Part shown: in pieces, positions 51,002 to 62,448 of the stretch
Position numbering within the stretch: position 1 is the stretch's first letter
How the letters are laid out: each line of letters starts with the position of its first letter
DNA from: Stenopsyche tienmushanensis
Lineage: Eukaryota > Arthropoda > Insecta > Trichoptera > Stenopsychidae
DNA length: 64,000 nucleotides
Direction of reading: 5' to 3'
Assembly (NCBI GenBank): GCA_008973525.1
Contig: WACJ01000503.1
Location: forward strand, 620,001 to 684,000
Notes under the pieces: model-generated
What the model was told of the DNA's origin: nothing
Database searches by the model: none
What the model saw: only the letters and a program-made list of their open reading frames with translations
Program-made: the position numbers and the translations under genes

Positions 51002-54000
51002 TTATAATATTTATCCGATTCTTTCGACGAAAACTAAGATTATAAAAAATCTATACATTAAAATTAATCAGTTAATTTTTAAAAAATCCGTACGAGTTAA
51101 TTTAGTAATTAGCTTGGTGATTTTAAAATATCCATTTACTTGTTGGTAGGAAGTTCAATCTCAGAATGCAGGATAGAATCTGGGCACAGCAAACTTTGTG
51201 TTGAAGATACCAAACCTTAATTTCAACTAATTCCCAGAGTTTGATTTACAGGATAACTTAGACTGTAAATAATCTCGACGCAAAGTCCAGATAGTCCCAA
51301 ATACGGGGCCGCGAGCCATACTTTCGCTACATAATTTATTAATCTACCCATTTTACAATACAGTACATTTATCATGCTGGATATACTTATTTTGAAAATA
51401 TTTCTGAAAAATCTTTCATTCGCAATACCTCGGATAAAATAAAGGCTTAGTAGGCATTTTCACGGAGGCTTTTATCTGTGATTGATCAATTGCCAGGGGA
51501 GAAAGAAAAGCCATTGAAACGAAAAAAAAGGTTTTGAATGGATTTCATTGGATATACAATTTTATATATATATAAATGAATAATATAGATTTTTTCCAGC
51601 ATTGACCCTATAAAAATACAAAATCAATATAAGGTATTGAAGTAGAACTTCTTGCTTATATTACATAGAAAATAAGCTTGACCCGAGCTTTTATCGACGA
51701 TTCTGGGAAATAAGTTTGTTAATAGAGGAAAACAGCCTTGGAACTATGAATACATGAGCGGGTTAATTGTCCGAGTTAATTTTGCATAATTGCAGTCACC
51801 CGTTGCAGCAATATCAACATATGCAACTACGCTTTATTTGCATATGTGTGTTTCAGTGCACAAATTGTTCCAGTCGGAATTGTCAAGAACTTGCATCAAA
51901 TTAGTCAAACTAACCTAGATTTTTTGCTGCCTTTGCTTGCTTCGTTAAGTATTTCAAATTATGTCACACAATTTTCATCATAAAATTGAGATAGAAATTC
52001 TTTCATGCTTAAATTTAATATAAAAGTCATTCAAACATTTTAATTGTGTTAATTTTTATATTCATGCTTACATATCCTTTGTTTAACCATATGGTTATGC
52101 TCGCCTCGTGGGTGCCTATCATGTAAAAGCAGGTAGAAAGACAAAAACTCAAGATAGCGTTTTTTTTCAACCATTCATTTCATTTGTAATTTATTATTCA
52201 CCCAAAAAATATAAATTTTAAGATTAAAAATTATATTCGTATCAATGAAGTAATCAAATGCATTTATAAAAATGAAATAAAAAATTGTGACTTTTAATTA
52301 TAATTAGTAAAACTGATATTATTAAAAAGACAATAAATGTCTTCTGAAAACGTTTTCAAAATAAATAATCCAAAATTTTAGCTTAATTTTTGGCAATCTG
52401 TGCAGTAGATAAATGCTTACTTTTTATTTTATTAACTTCCGTCAATTTACATGAAATAGTTGTAATATTGGTTTTCAACGACACTTTCAAGTATATCAGC
52501 TCGTTTTTATACAGTTATAATATTTTGAATTTTCTTTTTAAAAATGTTTAAGACTCTTGCGATAGAAGAGAAACTGCGCGTTGACTGTATGCATTACTTT
52601 TTCCCATTTGTTAATGTTAATCGTTAGCTAGAAGTTTAATCTGTGTTTGTGTAATATATAATAAAATAGTCGCGCTACTGGTGTAATGGTTGTTTTATAC
52701 TACGTACACATGCACATATAGTAAAGGCGGTACAGCGCATGCGCGTAGCGTGTCTATGATGTATGCAACTGACAAGGACACACTATAAACGATTTTCCCT
52801 CTCTCTCCTGTCTGCCTGATGTTTGAAGTTTCACTTTTCGTGACGTTCAAGTTCATTTGTTCCACTACGCCTATAGAAGTTTCACTTTTAAAATAATCTA
52901 GAAATAGTGTATTCATAGATCATCTTTTGTCGAGAAAATGGCAATTCGTTCATTTTTATATAATAAAAAAATACCGAAAGAAATCAAAGATTTTATCCGT
53001 TCGTCGAAGACTGTAATATTTATTTTTCACTCGGTTCGACGTCATTTTATGTTTGAAGTTTCAATATGAATAGAAGCGTCCCCACATGTGGCCCTCGTGC
53101 ATCCTGAGCACATTGTAATGGCAATCGTATCACGGAAACTTTTTTAATGCTCCTCAAACAGCAGAGTTATGGACGAATGCCATAAAAACTGGTACGGGCC
53201 ACTATTAAAGAGTTATTACCGTACTTTTGCCTCTGGGTTTTCACTCGCACATACGAAAATAACGTGTAATAGATTTTAACTTTGCTCTTGTTCCCAGCAA
53301 CTAAGCTAGGTATACCGCAGTAACCTTTTAGCATCAGTAGCAGGGCCATTCGTTCGCGTATAGGTATAAATTATACCTGAGATGTAAAGTAGCCGAAAGC
53401 AGCCACCAGCAAAGGAAACTCAGAGCATCCATAATCTCCGCCTGCACCTGCTCAATTCCTCGGAACAACTTTTGAATTACTGGTCTTTGCCATATCAATT
53501 TGCGAAGCCTTAATTCCGAGAAGATGCAGCCTGAATGCCATCTCTACTCGAATAATCCACGTACCCTTTGACCTATATTAGAAATTATCGAAATCAACAA
53601 ATAAAATATACTTTATTTAGCCAAATGTTGTGAAACATCTGAATTCATCCACTTAAATGTAGGATTATTTTATTAATTAAGCGACCCACGTTTGTACCCA
53701 TTTCATAGCATCGGTTATTCTAAGCATTAATGTGTTCCCGGAGTATTTAGAAAACTGGACAAACTAATGGGCTTTTACAAAGTTTAAATTGACTCTATTT
53801 CCTTCGCGTAATTTATTTTAAATATGCCGTCGTTAACTAATCGTTTTTGGCTCACTAAATCTCGAAATTAATTCATATGCGTCTATTCGTAACATCGGTC
53901 AAAATATCAGCTAAACAGCTTAAATATCTACCCCATATAAGCCAACTAAATGTCAACCGTACAAAATTTTGATAAAGAGGATTATCTTAGACTTGTATAC

Positions 54001-54091
54001 ATAATGAATCTAGATATATATATATATATATATATATAAGATTTAATTCAGAAAAAATCGGGTATTCGATCGCGTTGAGCTATTTTTTATT

Positions 54092-54125
<34 letters not shown>

Positions 54126-54547
54126 ATTTAAATTATTTTAAATAAAAATGGTTCTACATATCAATCATTACATTCTATCAATCCATCGAGCTTAATCTTT
54201 ATAAGAATTGTATTATTGATATCCATAATCGGACGTATACGAAATCCATATGAGATTATTCTGGTAAAGATGTGTTTATTTTCTAATGCCTTTCATAAAT
54301 TCAAAGCAATATAAAATAGACATTTGAAAAGGTTTAAAAGTAAAAGACGAAATTATCAATGTTTTTAAAAGATATTTTAATGATTGTTGTAAATTAGTCC
54401 TCTTTCCGAATTCATTAATCGTCTCAGTATTTAATTATTGCATAATCTTTATTTAAGACCAGATCTTTATTATAAGTTCTGAATCTTACACATTATACCA
54501 ACACTTGGTATTTCAAAGACAATCGTGATTATATGGACATCCATTAA
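51002..54547. other. Noncoding region 5' of the light-chain gene
   Basis: This is where the promoter of the minus-strand light-chain gene is expected. I see no clear TATA/initiator pair at a fixed distance from the start codon. GC-richer patches lie at about 52700..52900 and 53080..53560; both show no recognisable protein. The AT tracts at 54.0-54.1 kb fall here. Confidence 0.55.
54014..54121. repeat. Paired AT dinucleotide tracts
   Basis: Two (AT)n tracts, 54014..54038 and 54095..54121, flank a 56-bp stretch that includes a GATCGCG motif. Each is about 25 bp. Such pairs can form cruciforms or result from slippage; they are likely polymorphic. Confidence 0.9.
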
Positions 54548-55878
54548 CTCTTTGCACTCGAGGTCCTTTTTCGCGCGGCGAACCAGCAACTCGAGACGTT
54601 TCGCAACATTTTTGACGAATTTCTTACCACTTACTTAAAATCATTACACACACAAATCAATGTATAAAACATTTATATTTTAACATTTTATATATCTTTA
54701 CACATTTATCAATATATTTTTATAAATATTAATCTCTCTAATTTTGCTGTGTGTGATATTTCATAAATCAATTGCCAAGATGCATGTTCAGCTTGTCGGG
54801 GCAAGTATTACAATAATATATGATTTGATGTTTTTTTCCGGCTTTGTTTCTTTGAGAACACACTTTGCAATCCTTCCTTACTCTTATTAGGATATTATGC
54901 AGCTTTTCTTTCAAGCGGATATCTTCGGAATCGGAGGTTGAAGTCGAAGCTCGATCGCGTGGCTGATGATAATCTCCAGACAGTTGGTGAACTAAAGCTT
55001 TTACATACCGCAAGTGATTAAGTGGCTCTTCTCTGTTGTTTAGTCATTTTATATAGCATTTATGAATTTATTGAGTAAATTTCTAAATCCCAGAAAAACA
55101 ATTTACGCCACTATTTCAGCGATTTTCTTAAAAAACAGTACGTTGAGGCATACTGATCTACACGAACGATACCGCCCATATGTTTTATATAATTTATCAC
55201 TACATTAGGTTTTTTGACGGTAACTTTAATTTCACCTCGTAAAATTCGTTTTATAGGAGTCATTCCTGCATTGTACCAGTCAGTCAAGCATAAAAAAACT
55301 CTCTTGTCCTTCTATGCTAAAAATAATGTATTTTTTTGCAGTATGCTACAGTCGATTTCTTGCTGAATTGTCAGGTGTCTATTACTCCAATTATTCGCCA
55401 TTTTACACTACTTCGTAACTATCATCAGCGCTGCTGTTATTCTCTGTATCATTAAGCTCTCTGTGTATAGATGTAATTTCCTCGTTAAGCAACGTTAAAT
55501 CAAACTAATCTTGACTTGAGCTTATTTCATTACAACGTTCCATGTTTATAGAGATAAACAACTTTAAATTTATTAGTCTTTCTGCCACGACTCTCAAATT
55601 CAAAATAGTGCCGAACATACAGTCCGGTTCGTGGTTACAGACCAATTTCAGACTCTTCAAATAGCCATAAGAAAATCTTATACAATAGCTATTTAAAGGA
55701 GTGTCATGTTACACTTCATAAGATTATACAGAAGACCCGCTTCAAAGGAACTAAACGTAAAAAAGTTATTACCACGTATCGAGTTTCCGTTTCTAACCGA
55801 GTGGTGAGCGAGATTCACCTCTCGAATTGCGATATCAAATCATATGGTGAGTGAGAATCACCCCTCAAGTGCAAAGTG
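54548..55878 (-). mobile_element. piggyBac-type element, decayed (1331 bp)
   Basis: The left end follows TTAA (54544..54547) and reads CTCTTTGCACTCGAGG. The right end reads CCTCAAGTGCAAAGTG and is followed by CTAA (55879..55882), a one-base-changed TTAA. The terminal repeats are clear but diverged. Just inside the right end a motif is repeated in tandem (GTGGTGAGCGAGATTCACCTC near 55801 and a similar ATGGTGAGTGAGAATCACCCC near 55845). A broken minus-strand transposase occupies the interior. The ends differ in sequence from those of the 24.7-kb element, so this is a different piggyBac family. Confidence 0.83.
54747..55330 (-). pseudogene. piggyBac transposase, C-terminal half, with stops and frameshifts
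   Basis: Read on the minus strand from about 55330, the pieces are KDKRVFLCLTDWYNAGMTP, then VTVKKPNVVINYIKHMGG and IVRVDQYASTYCFLRKSLK, a stop, WRKLFFWDLEIYSINSFI, a frame break, and a piece from 55013 with KDCKVCSQRNKAG and IIYYCNTCPDKLNMH. These match in order the late catalytic core (N/Y-x-x-x-MGGVDxxDQ), the W-x-K-(I/L)-FF helix and the C-terminal C-x-x-C ... YYC-x-x-C zinc region of piggyBac transposases. In the GGVDxxDQ motif the first Asp is Val here. After an in-frame TGA at 54768 the frame continues FMKYHT, the usual family ending. It is clearly inactive. Confidence 0.82.
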
Positions 55879-58800
55879 CTAATCGGATAACATCAATATA
55901 TTGGAGTAATTTATACATTTTAATAACAATAACAATATTTTTTTTTATTTGAATCTCATTGGTCACTTGTTTTCGCTCAAGGTATAGAAAATTAATTTAC
56001 AAAATATTGATCTGATGTTGATATTGGTTGACATAATGACTAGTCAATTATTGTTGAAGTTTGGACTGGTTTTATTATCGTATTAATCTTGTTTAATCGG
56101 AGCTAGATGTGGTAGAAGTATAGAAGTAATAAAATTTTCCTGATGTTATAAGTTGGAAAAGTTAAAGATACGAACTTAAATCGGACGTCACGTAAATTTT
56201 AGTTAGGCTAAAACAAATATTGGTATTATGGAGTAGTTCTTGAACTTCTATTATATTTGGATAGTGGAACAAGTTAGGAGGTCAAAAGTATACACTTCAC
56301 CGAAATATTTTCTTAACAGATTTTAAAAAATTAAAGTTTCATCCAAATTCTCTTAATCATTAACGGTATTTATTGGATAAAGAATGTATGGAACGTATCT
56401 TTATATAACAACTCTTAAGTTATACACGTACAAAAGATCGTGTAAATTTGCTAGTATATTGACAGTTCTGGCCTCTATGGATAAAAAAACTGTTCACAAT
56501 TTGAGTGTTTAAGCTGATTAATTTGGTTAACTAATGAAATGATATTGTTTTAATGTCAAGTTTTGGCCGTATTCTTAAAATTTGATTGAAGAAACCTTCA
56601 TTAAAAATGCAAATCGTTAGATAATTTGCGATTTCAAAAGAATAATATTTGCCTCATATTATAAATGTCCATGAACAACTGACATTACATCGGTTCTGTG
56701 AGATTTAAGACTAATCTATATATCAATAATAGCTCTATGATGAAGACTACATAATATTTTCTCAGTATCAGCTTGAATGAATTGATTAGTTAGTTTCAAA
56801 TTTGAATATTTTTAAATTGATCCGATATAAATTGTGAACCAATATGACAATATTTCTTATCTAGTGGTTCTATGTTAATATTATATGTTAGGTTTAAATC
56901 ATAATTGCGAACTAATTTTTATGTTCAAGCATTCCTACAGATGCACAAACAATGCAATAAATTTTATTAACGATTTAGTTTGAAGTACTTTTTTATACAA
57001 TTTTTTTAATAAATGTGCCATCTTGTTGCATAAAGGATATGTTGATTTTTGTTTTCAGTTGACTTTTTAAACTATAGTTTAACTATACTTTTTTAAGTTT
57101 CTCAACTTTGTTTAGATGATATTTGGATATACAAAATATGTATTGTTATTCTGAAAAAATATGCTAATCAATTACTTTACGCACGATTGCTTTGCATCGA
57201 CAAAGTTTGAGAGAAAATTGCAGAACAAAAACTGATCCATTAAATATAAATTATCTGCAGAGACCTGTAGCCTAAATTAATATTTGAACATCATAGCACG
57301 CCTTTGGGAAATAAGTTGAAATCTGATGATAAATTTACAAGTACATAGAAAGGCGTTTTGCATTATTTATAGCTCCTACTTGATAGAAGCTTTAAAGTGA
57401 AACACTTTTGAACCGACCCAAAAGTTGACCCATTTACGCGAAGGTGATATGATCAAATACGCCCAAAGCCAGCAGTCGTTTATAATATTGCTGGGTAGCC
57501 AGGTGAAGGAGCAGAATTGCAAGTAGAGTGGGTGTAGTTTACACGACGCCAGAAAGATAAACGATCCTAGATCCCGGCAAAAGTACTGCAAGATGTAGAT
57601 AAAAAGATAGATAACCCATAAACGAGAATTTGGTGTATCAGAGCTATAGTAAATCGTGTGCAACGCTCCTCTGGAGATCTTACATCAAGTTTAAGCTCTA
57701 TATTTAAAAGCAGTAGAGGAAGTATGCCATGCGAATATCTGATATGTGCAACAGGAAATTCACTAAATTCAGCGTCTCCTAATATATAGTTGCATATTAC
57801 CAATAACTAGGATTGCTTGGAAGATATCATACAGCTCAGGATATCATACAATGTGTGTTTGTATATTCAGCGTTCATATTTTAATATGAAAATAACATTT
57901 CTTCGTATCAAATTGAGATTAGTTTTACACGATTCGAAATATAGCTCAAAGAAATGACATTAATTGAACGCATAAATTTTGCATGCACTAATTATATCGC
58001 ATTCCAATGACTGCATATAACATGCAACTAAAATAGTTAAAACACATTCCCAAAGTAGATTTTCGTTTATATTATAATTAACGTCGTGTACAATTTATAA
58101 GATGCATATTTCAAACAAAATATTGATAATTTATATAAGTTTTTTGCATGATTAACTTAAATATTCATTTTAGTCTTTTAAAATACATTGCTCAATGTTT
58201 AGATAGTAAGAATTAATCAATACCAATGTAGTTAGTTACCAAATCGATTAGTTGATGGTGAATGTACTATAATTATTTAATTGATACTAATATGTATTAC
58301 TTTACAGAGATAGTTGACCGCAAACATTTATTTTCCTATGCCTCAATAAACTTTTCCATTTACTATCATAAAAGCTCCATGGTGTTCTCTTCTTTTCAGT
58401 TAAAATTAGATCATTTAATAGTAAAACTGAATTTAGAAAAAAAACGAAAATATAAATAGGGATAGATCTAATAAATTAAAAGAACATGCAAGCATATTTG
58501 TGCTTTTTTAGATTAAAAATGCTTCACTGAGAACTTTTAATATACCGTCGCATATGCCTTCTTTTTTCATCAATTTCTAGAATATTTTTTTTATAAAGTT
58601 TATTCATTTTTTATCATTTGTGCCTAATCTTGTCATATCGTTTAAGAATTAGAAATTGATCCAACTAAAAAGTTAGTTTGAAGCATGACGTGGTTACATG
58701 GAGCTACATGCAATTAAATCAGTCTCGCTATTTAATAGCCACGGTTCATATTCGTAGGATATGTTATTTCATTTTAAATGTATACATGTATGTGATACGT

Positions 58801-61453
58801 TCATATAATCTATTAATTGGACTTGAAATTGAAATTCATTTAGCACAGTCAAGTGGGTGTATTAAAAAAATATTATTAATGAATAAAGGGTTGAAAATAT
58901 GTTTTCCTCCCTTGCTATTTTATTACGCAAAATTTCCGGGTTAAATTTATACAATAAATATTATCTTCTGCGTGGAGTACGTCGTATACATAAAAATTAC
59001 TTTCATGGTATTCGACTTTGTAACTTGAATTAAGGCTCTCAAATCCAAAATTCATCCATCAAAATCTCACTCCATCCCCCTTGACAAACAAATAATAATG
59101 CTTGTGATAAGAATAAAATTTTGATTTAAAAGAAGAGGTTGAAACGCGGAATTCGGCTCGAGAAGCTGAGCATTGACTTAAAGTGGCAGCCAGCGCTATT
59201 ACGGCGGGATCAATAATCAACAGCCGGGCCTTTCCGGGAATAACAAAACACGTCCCGGGAAGTTAAAAAATTACTTGATAAACTTTATTGGATTTGCCAC
59301 GATTTGGTAAGCTGCCATAATTGAATTTCTCTATGAAACATTAACTCGAGGGTGGAAAACCTTTGACCTTTCTGCTCGAATCGAGCAAACTTCTCTTCTG
59401 AGCCCTCGCGTTCTTTGATATACTTAACCAAATGAACGGCTTGAAATTCGATAATAATTTAAAGGTGTTAAGCCTCTTTGACTTTGTTATAAATTTCGCA
59501 TTAATTTACAAAAAAAAAAATACAGTAAAAATTCCAAAATCAACTGGTTCTATTAACATAATAATATTGGCAAACGCTTAAAACGATTTTAAGCTATATA
59601 ATGTATCCATTTGCATTGTTGGACATCGACCAAACTTCCCTACACGTAACCCAAACTTCCTCAATTTATCTCTTTCAAAACTTTTATTCCAGATTGTACA
59701 TCCGAAGATTTTGAGAAAAATCAAATGATACAAACACAGACTTGCTTTGCCTTTTTTTGCTCATATTCATGTAATAAAATATATCGTGCTTAATATACAT
59801 GGAATTCTTGCAGTATGCAGAGTGGAACCATGCTGCTAAAATAAATTAGACGAGCATTCACACGTTTTCGGAAAAGCTCTCGTGGTAAAAATTATTGCAC
59901 CATCTGTAGTTAGTATCGAGCCGTTGAAAAACAGTCTGATGATGTGCAATGCAGATTCTTCATGCGGTAGTTTTTTAGATCCCGTAATGGAATAATAAAA
60001 TGGCAACGCTTGTCATAATAAAAGGATTTGTAGTATTTTTAATTTATTGCTAATTTCACAAGTTCTGATCACAACAAAATATGATTCCGATCTGCTGAAA
60101 TAGATAATGAATGAGTTGGGGTCACGGTCTTTTTCCCAGCAGGTGATGAAACCCAATTGGGAGGAGAGTAAGAAGGTATTTAAGTCCATTGCCTTCCAGA
60201 TGACGTTTTGAAGCAGAGATTTCTTTCTATCTAGCATTTTTATCTGTCTAACAATCCTTATCCCCCTTTTGGCGTATCTTATTCTATCCGATAGTTGAAC
60301 GGATCACGTCGGCCATCAGGATCTAAAGCGTTCTCAGATGAGGCGTCAGCTCAATGTGTTATATTATTACAAATGTTGTAACTATTGCAATCAATTTCAA
60401 TACAAGTATAAAAAAATGTATGTCACCATCTGTTATTTTGATTAAAATTCGGAGCACACATTCAACCTATATGCACGTCTAAGGACATTTAATTGAAATA
60501 TGTATGGCGTATTTAAATAATTTTCTACTTTTCATTTCCATTATCTAAATGTTTATATCTATTTATATTTTATTGGCAGTCCTTCGAAAAACGTAATTTC
60601 AGTCTCATTGTACTATCTAGGGACTGCAGATGCAATTGCTGCATTAACTCTTGCGCACTGGCTCAATTCGCACAAAACAAAGCATTTTGAGATTTAAACC
60701 AAGGCATTGTAATTGCATCCCAAAATACATGCAAATATAAGCTTAAATTTAGTTGATATACTTTAATAATAGTCAGATTTAATAATTTGTGATTTTGTCC
60801 ACGAAGTTTTCTCTGGATCGTTTCTCTTTTAATAGATGCACTCAAGATTTTAATCAGAGGTGCCTATAATCAAAACACATCCGTTATATGGATCTATCAA
60901 GCAGGTCGGGTCTACGCACTGGGAAACATATACGTTTCATTATCTCGTATGCTCAGAAGAAACATGCGGAGCGAACCCAACATTAATTAGAACATGTTGT
61001 ACTAATGAGGTACAAGTCGTTGTGACGGCAACGCCATCTGTACGTGATTAATCAAAGCTGTGCGGCGGCTATAGTTCCACTCTTGTCCGCTATCAAGACT
61101 AATTCTAATGATTGATCACAGTATCAACAGTGCCATAATCAAGATGAGTACCGATACCGCGACTGGGGCAAAAGATTGATAATACCACCCCCAAGATTAC
61201 ATCATTTACCCCACCACCAAATATCGTACGAATTGGAAGAGAAACCCACCCATGCGCGTCTAAAAATAAACACCCTCTCAGCTAATCGACTTCTCGATAT
61301 ATTCCACTATGTCTTTGTATTTAAGCCTGCTTTCAACAAAGTGCAAAGTTCACGGCAATTTTAATGCCTCTTTGATATCCAAACATTTAAAGGATACATA
61401 TAACAATGATGCAAAAGATGTAACTCATTTTCTTTGATCACCCTGCGAACCGT
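55879..61453. other. Noncoding AT-rich region
   Basis: No recognised gene. A GC-richer patch lies at about 59130..59240. A lone piggyBac-like end (60644..60661) and a possible cysteine-rich exon (60858..61009) are described under findings. Openings at 57376..57803 and 58678..58944 have no family features. Confidence 0.55.
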
Positions 61454-62448
61454 TATATCAGGTCAGCCCAAAAAAATCTTGAAAGTCAATTTTGTTCATC
61501 CTGTTTAGAATTTAACTTTTTTCCTAGTAAAAAAAATTATAAAGCACAAAATAAGTGAAAATCACATGGGACAATATCTTGGGAGTAAGCAGGATTCGGC
61601 AAAAGCTCCCAAATAAATTCACTATTTTTTTTGCAGCATTGTTTGAGCCGTATGCGGTCTAGCGTTATCATAATGAAACAAAACTTTCTTCATATGCATC
61701 AATCGCGGGCGTTTTTTAATCAACTCTAAGTTTAAATACTGCTATAAACATCTGCAAAAATAGTTTGATTTGGTTTCAAAAGTTCATAATAAATCACACC
61801 ATACATATCCCACCAAATAATTTCTTTTTAGGATGTAAAGACACCATTGCTTATTAGGATGTAAAGACAATTAGCTTCTTATCTTTATCGGTCCACTATC
61901 TTTTTCTTGTGACTTTGTGATAAATAATCCATTTTTCGTCACCTGTTACCAAACGGTCTAAAATGGCTCTTTTTCAAAGCGCGATAAAAGGGAAGTGCAG
62001 ATGTTTATTCGTTGCTGGGAATAGGATTCAGATAGCTCATGTGGTACCCACTTTCCAACCTTGGATACTTTCCCAATCTCCTTTAAATGACGAAAGACTA
62101 TTCCATGGGAGGAATCTATCCTTTCTGCAATCTGACTTCCCGATTTTTTTAAGAATGTGGTTATCAAAATAACAGGACGTCTTGAAAGGGGTTCATCATA
62201 AATACTGCAGATTTACCACACAAAAATAAAAATATATATAACACAGCACGTTTGTATTGATTATCGATATTTTTTATGGGTATTAATATGCGTCTGATCT
62301 TTATGAAAATCGGTGACAAACTGACTAATACATTAGTCAAACGACGACAAATTTTGAAAGGTTCGAAATTCAATGTTAAATCGTAATTTATTTACGCCAT
62401 TTTACATTTTCCAAAAATGCGCACGAACTTTTGGACTGACCTGATATA
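61454..62448 (-). mobile_element. Mariner-family element with broken transposase
   Basis: The ends are inverted repeats: TATATCAGGTCAGCCCAAAA on the left and, reverse-complemented, TATATCAGGTCAGTCCAAAA on the right. They differ at one of 20 positions and include the TA target duplication (61454..61455 and 62447..62448). The length of about 1 kb is a little below the usual 1.3 kb for mariner. A minus-strand transposase can be followed across most of the interior with frameshifts and stops. The type of ends and protein favour the mariner branch of the Tc1/mariner superfamily (cecropia-like). Confidence 0.9.
61549..62370 (-). pseudogene. Mariner transposase pseudogene (D,D34D type)
   Basis: The best-preserved stretch (62167..61958) contains IAERIDSSHGIVFRHLKEIG, then KVGKWVPHELSESY and CTSLLSRFEKEPF, the conserved mariner WVPHEL region. 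After a frame break come LVTGDEKWI (about 61949..61927, first catalytic Asp), FHYDNARPHTAQTML (about 61676, second Asp) and ELLPNPAYSQDIVPCDFHLF (about 61569, third Asp). The three acidic residues and the roughly 34-residue gap fit D,D34D. Several stops and at least two frame changes interrupt it. Sequence beyond FHLF to the element end is too short to hold the normal C-terminus, so that part is deleted. Confidence 0.87.

Noticed and set aside
60853..60990. A second frame of the 60.9-kb segment reads GRVYALGNIYVSLSRML, reminiscent of a helicase YVALSR motif
   Set aside because: The match is limited to a few residues, no other helicase motif is nearby and the frame stops soon after.
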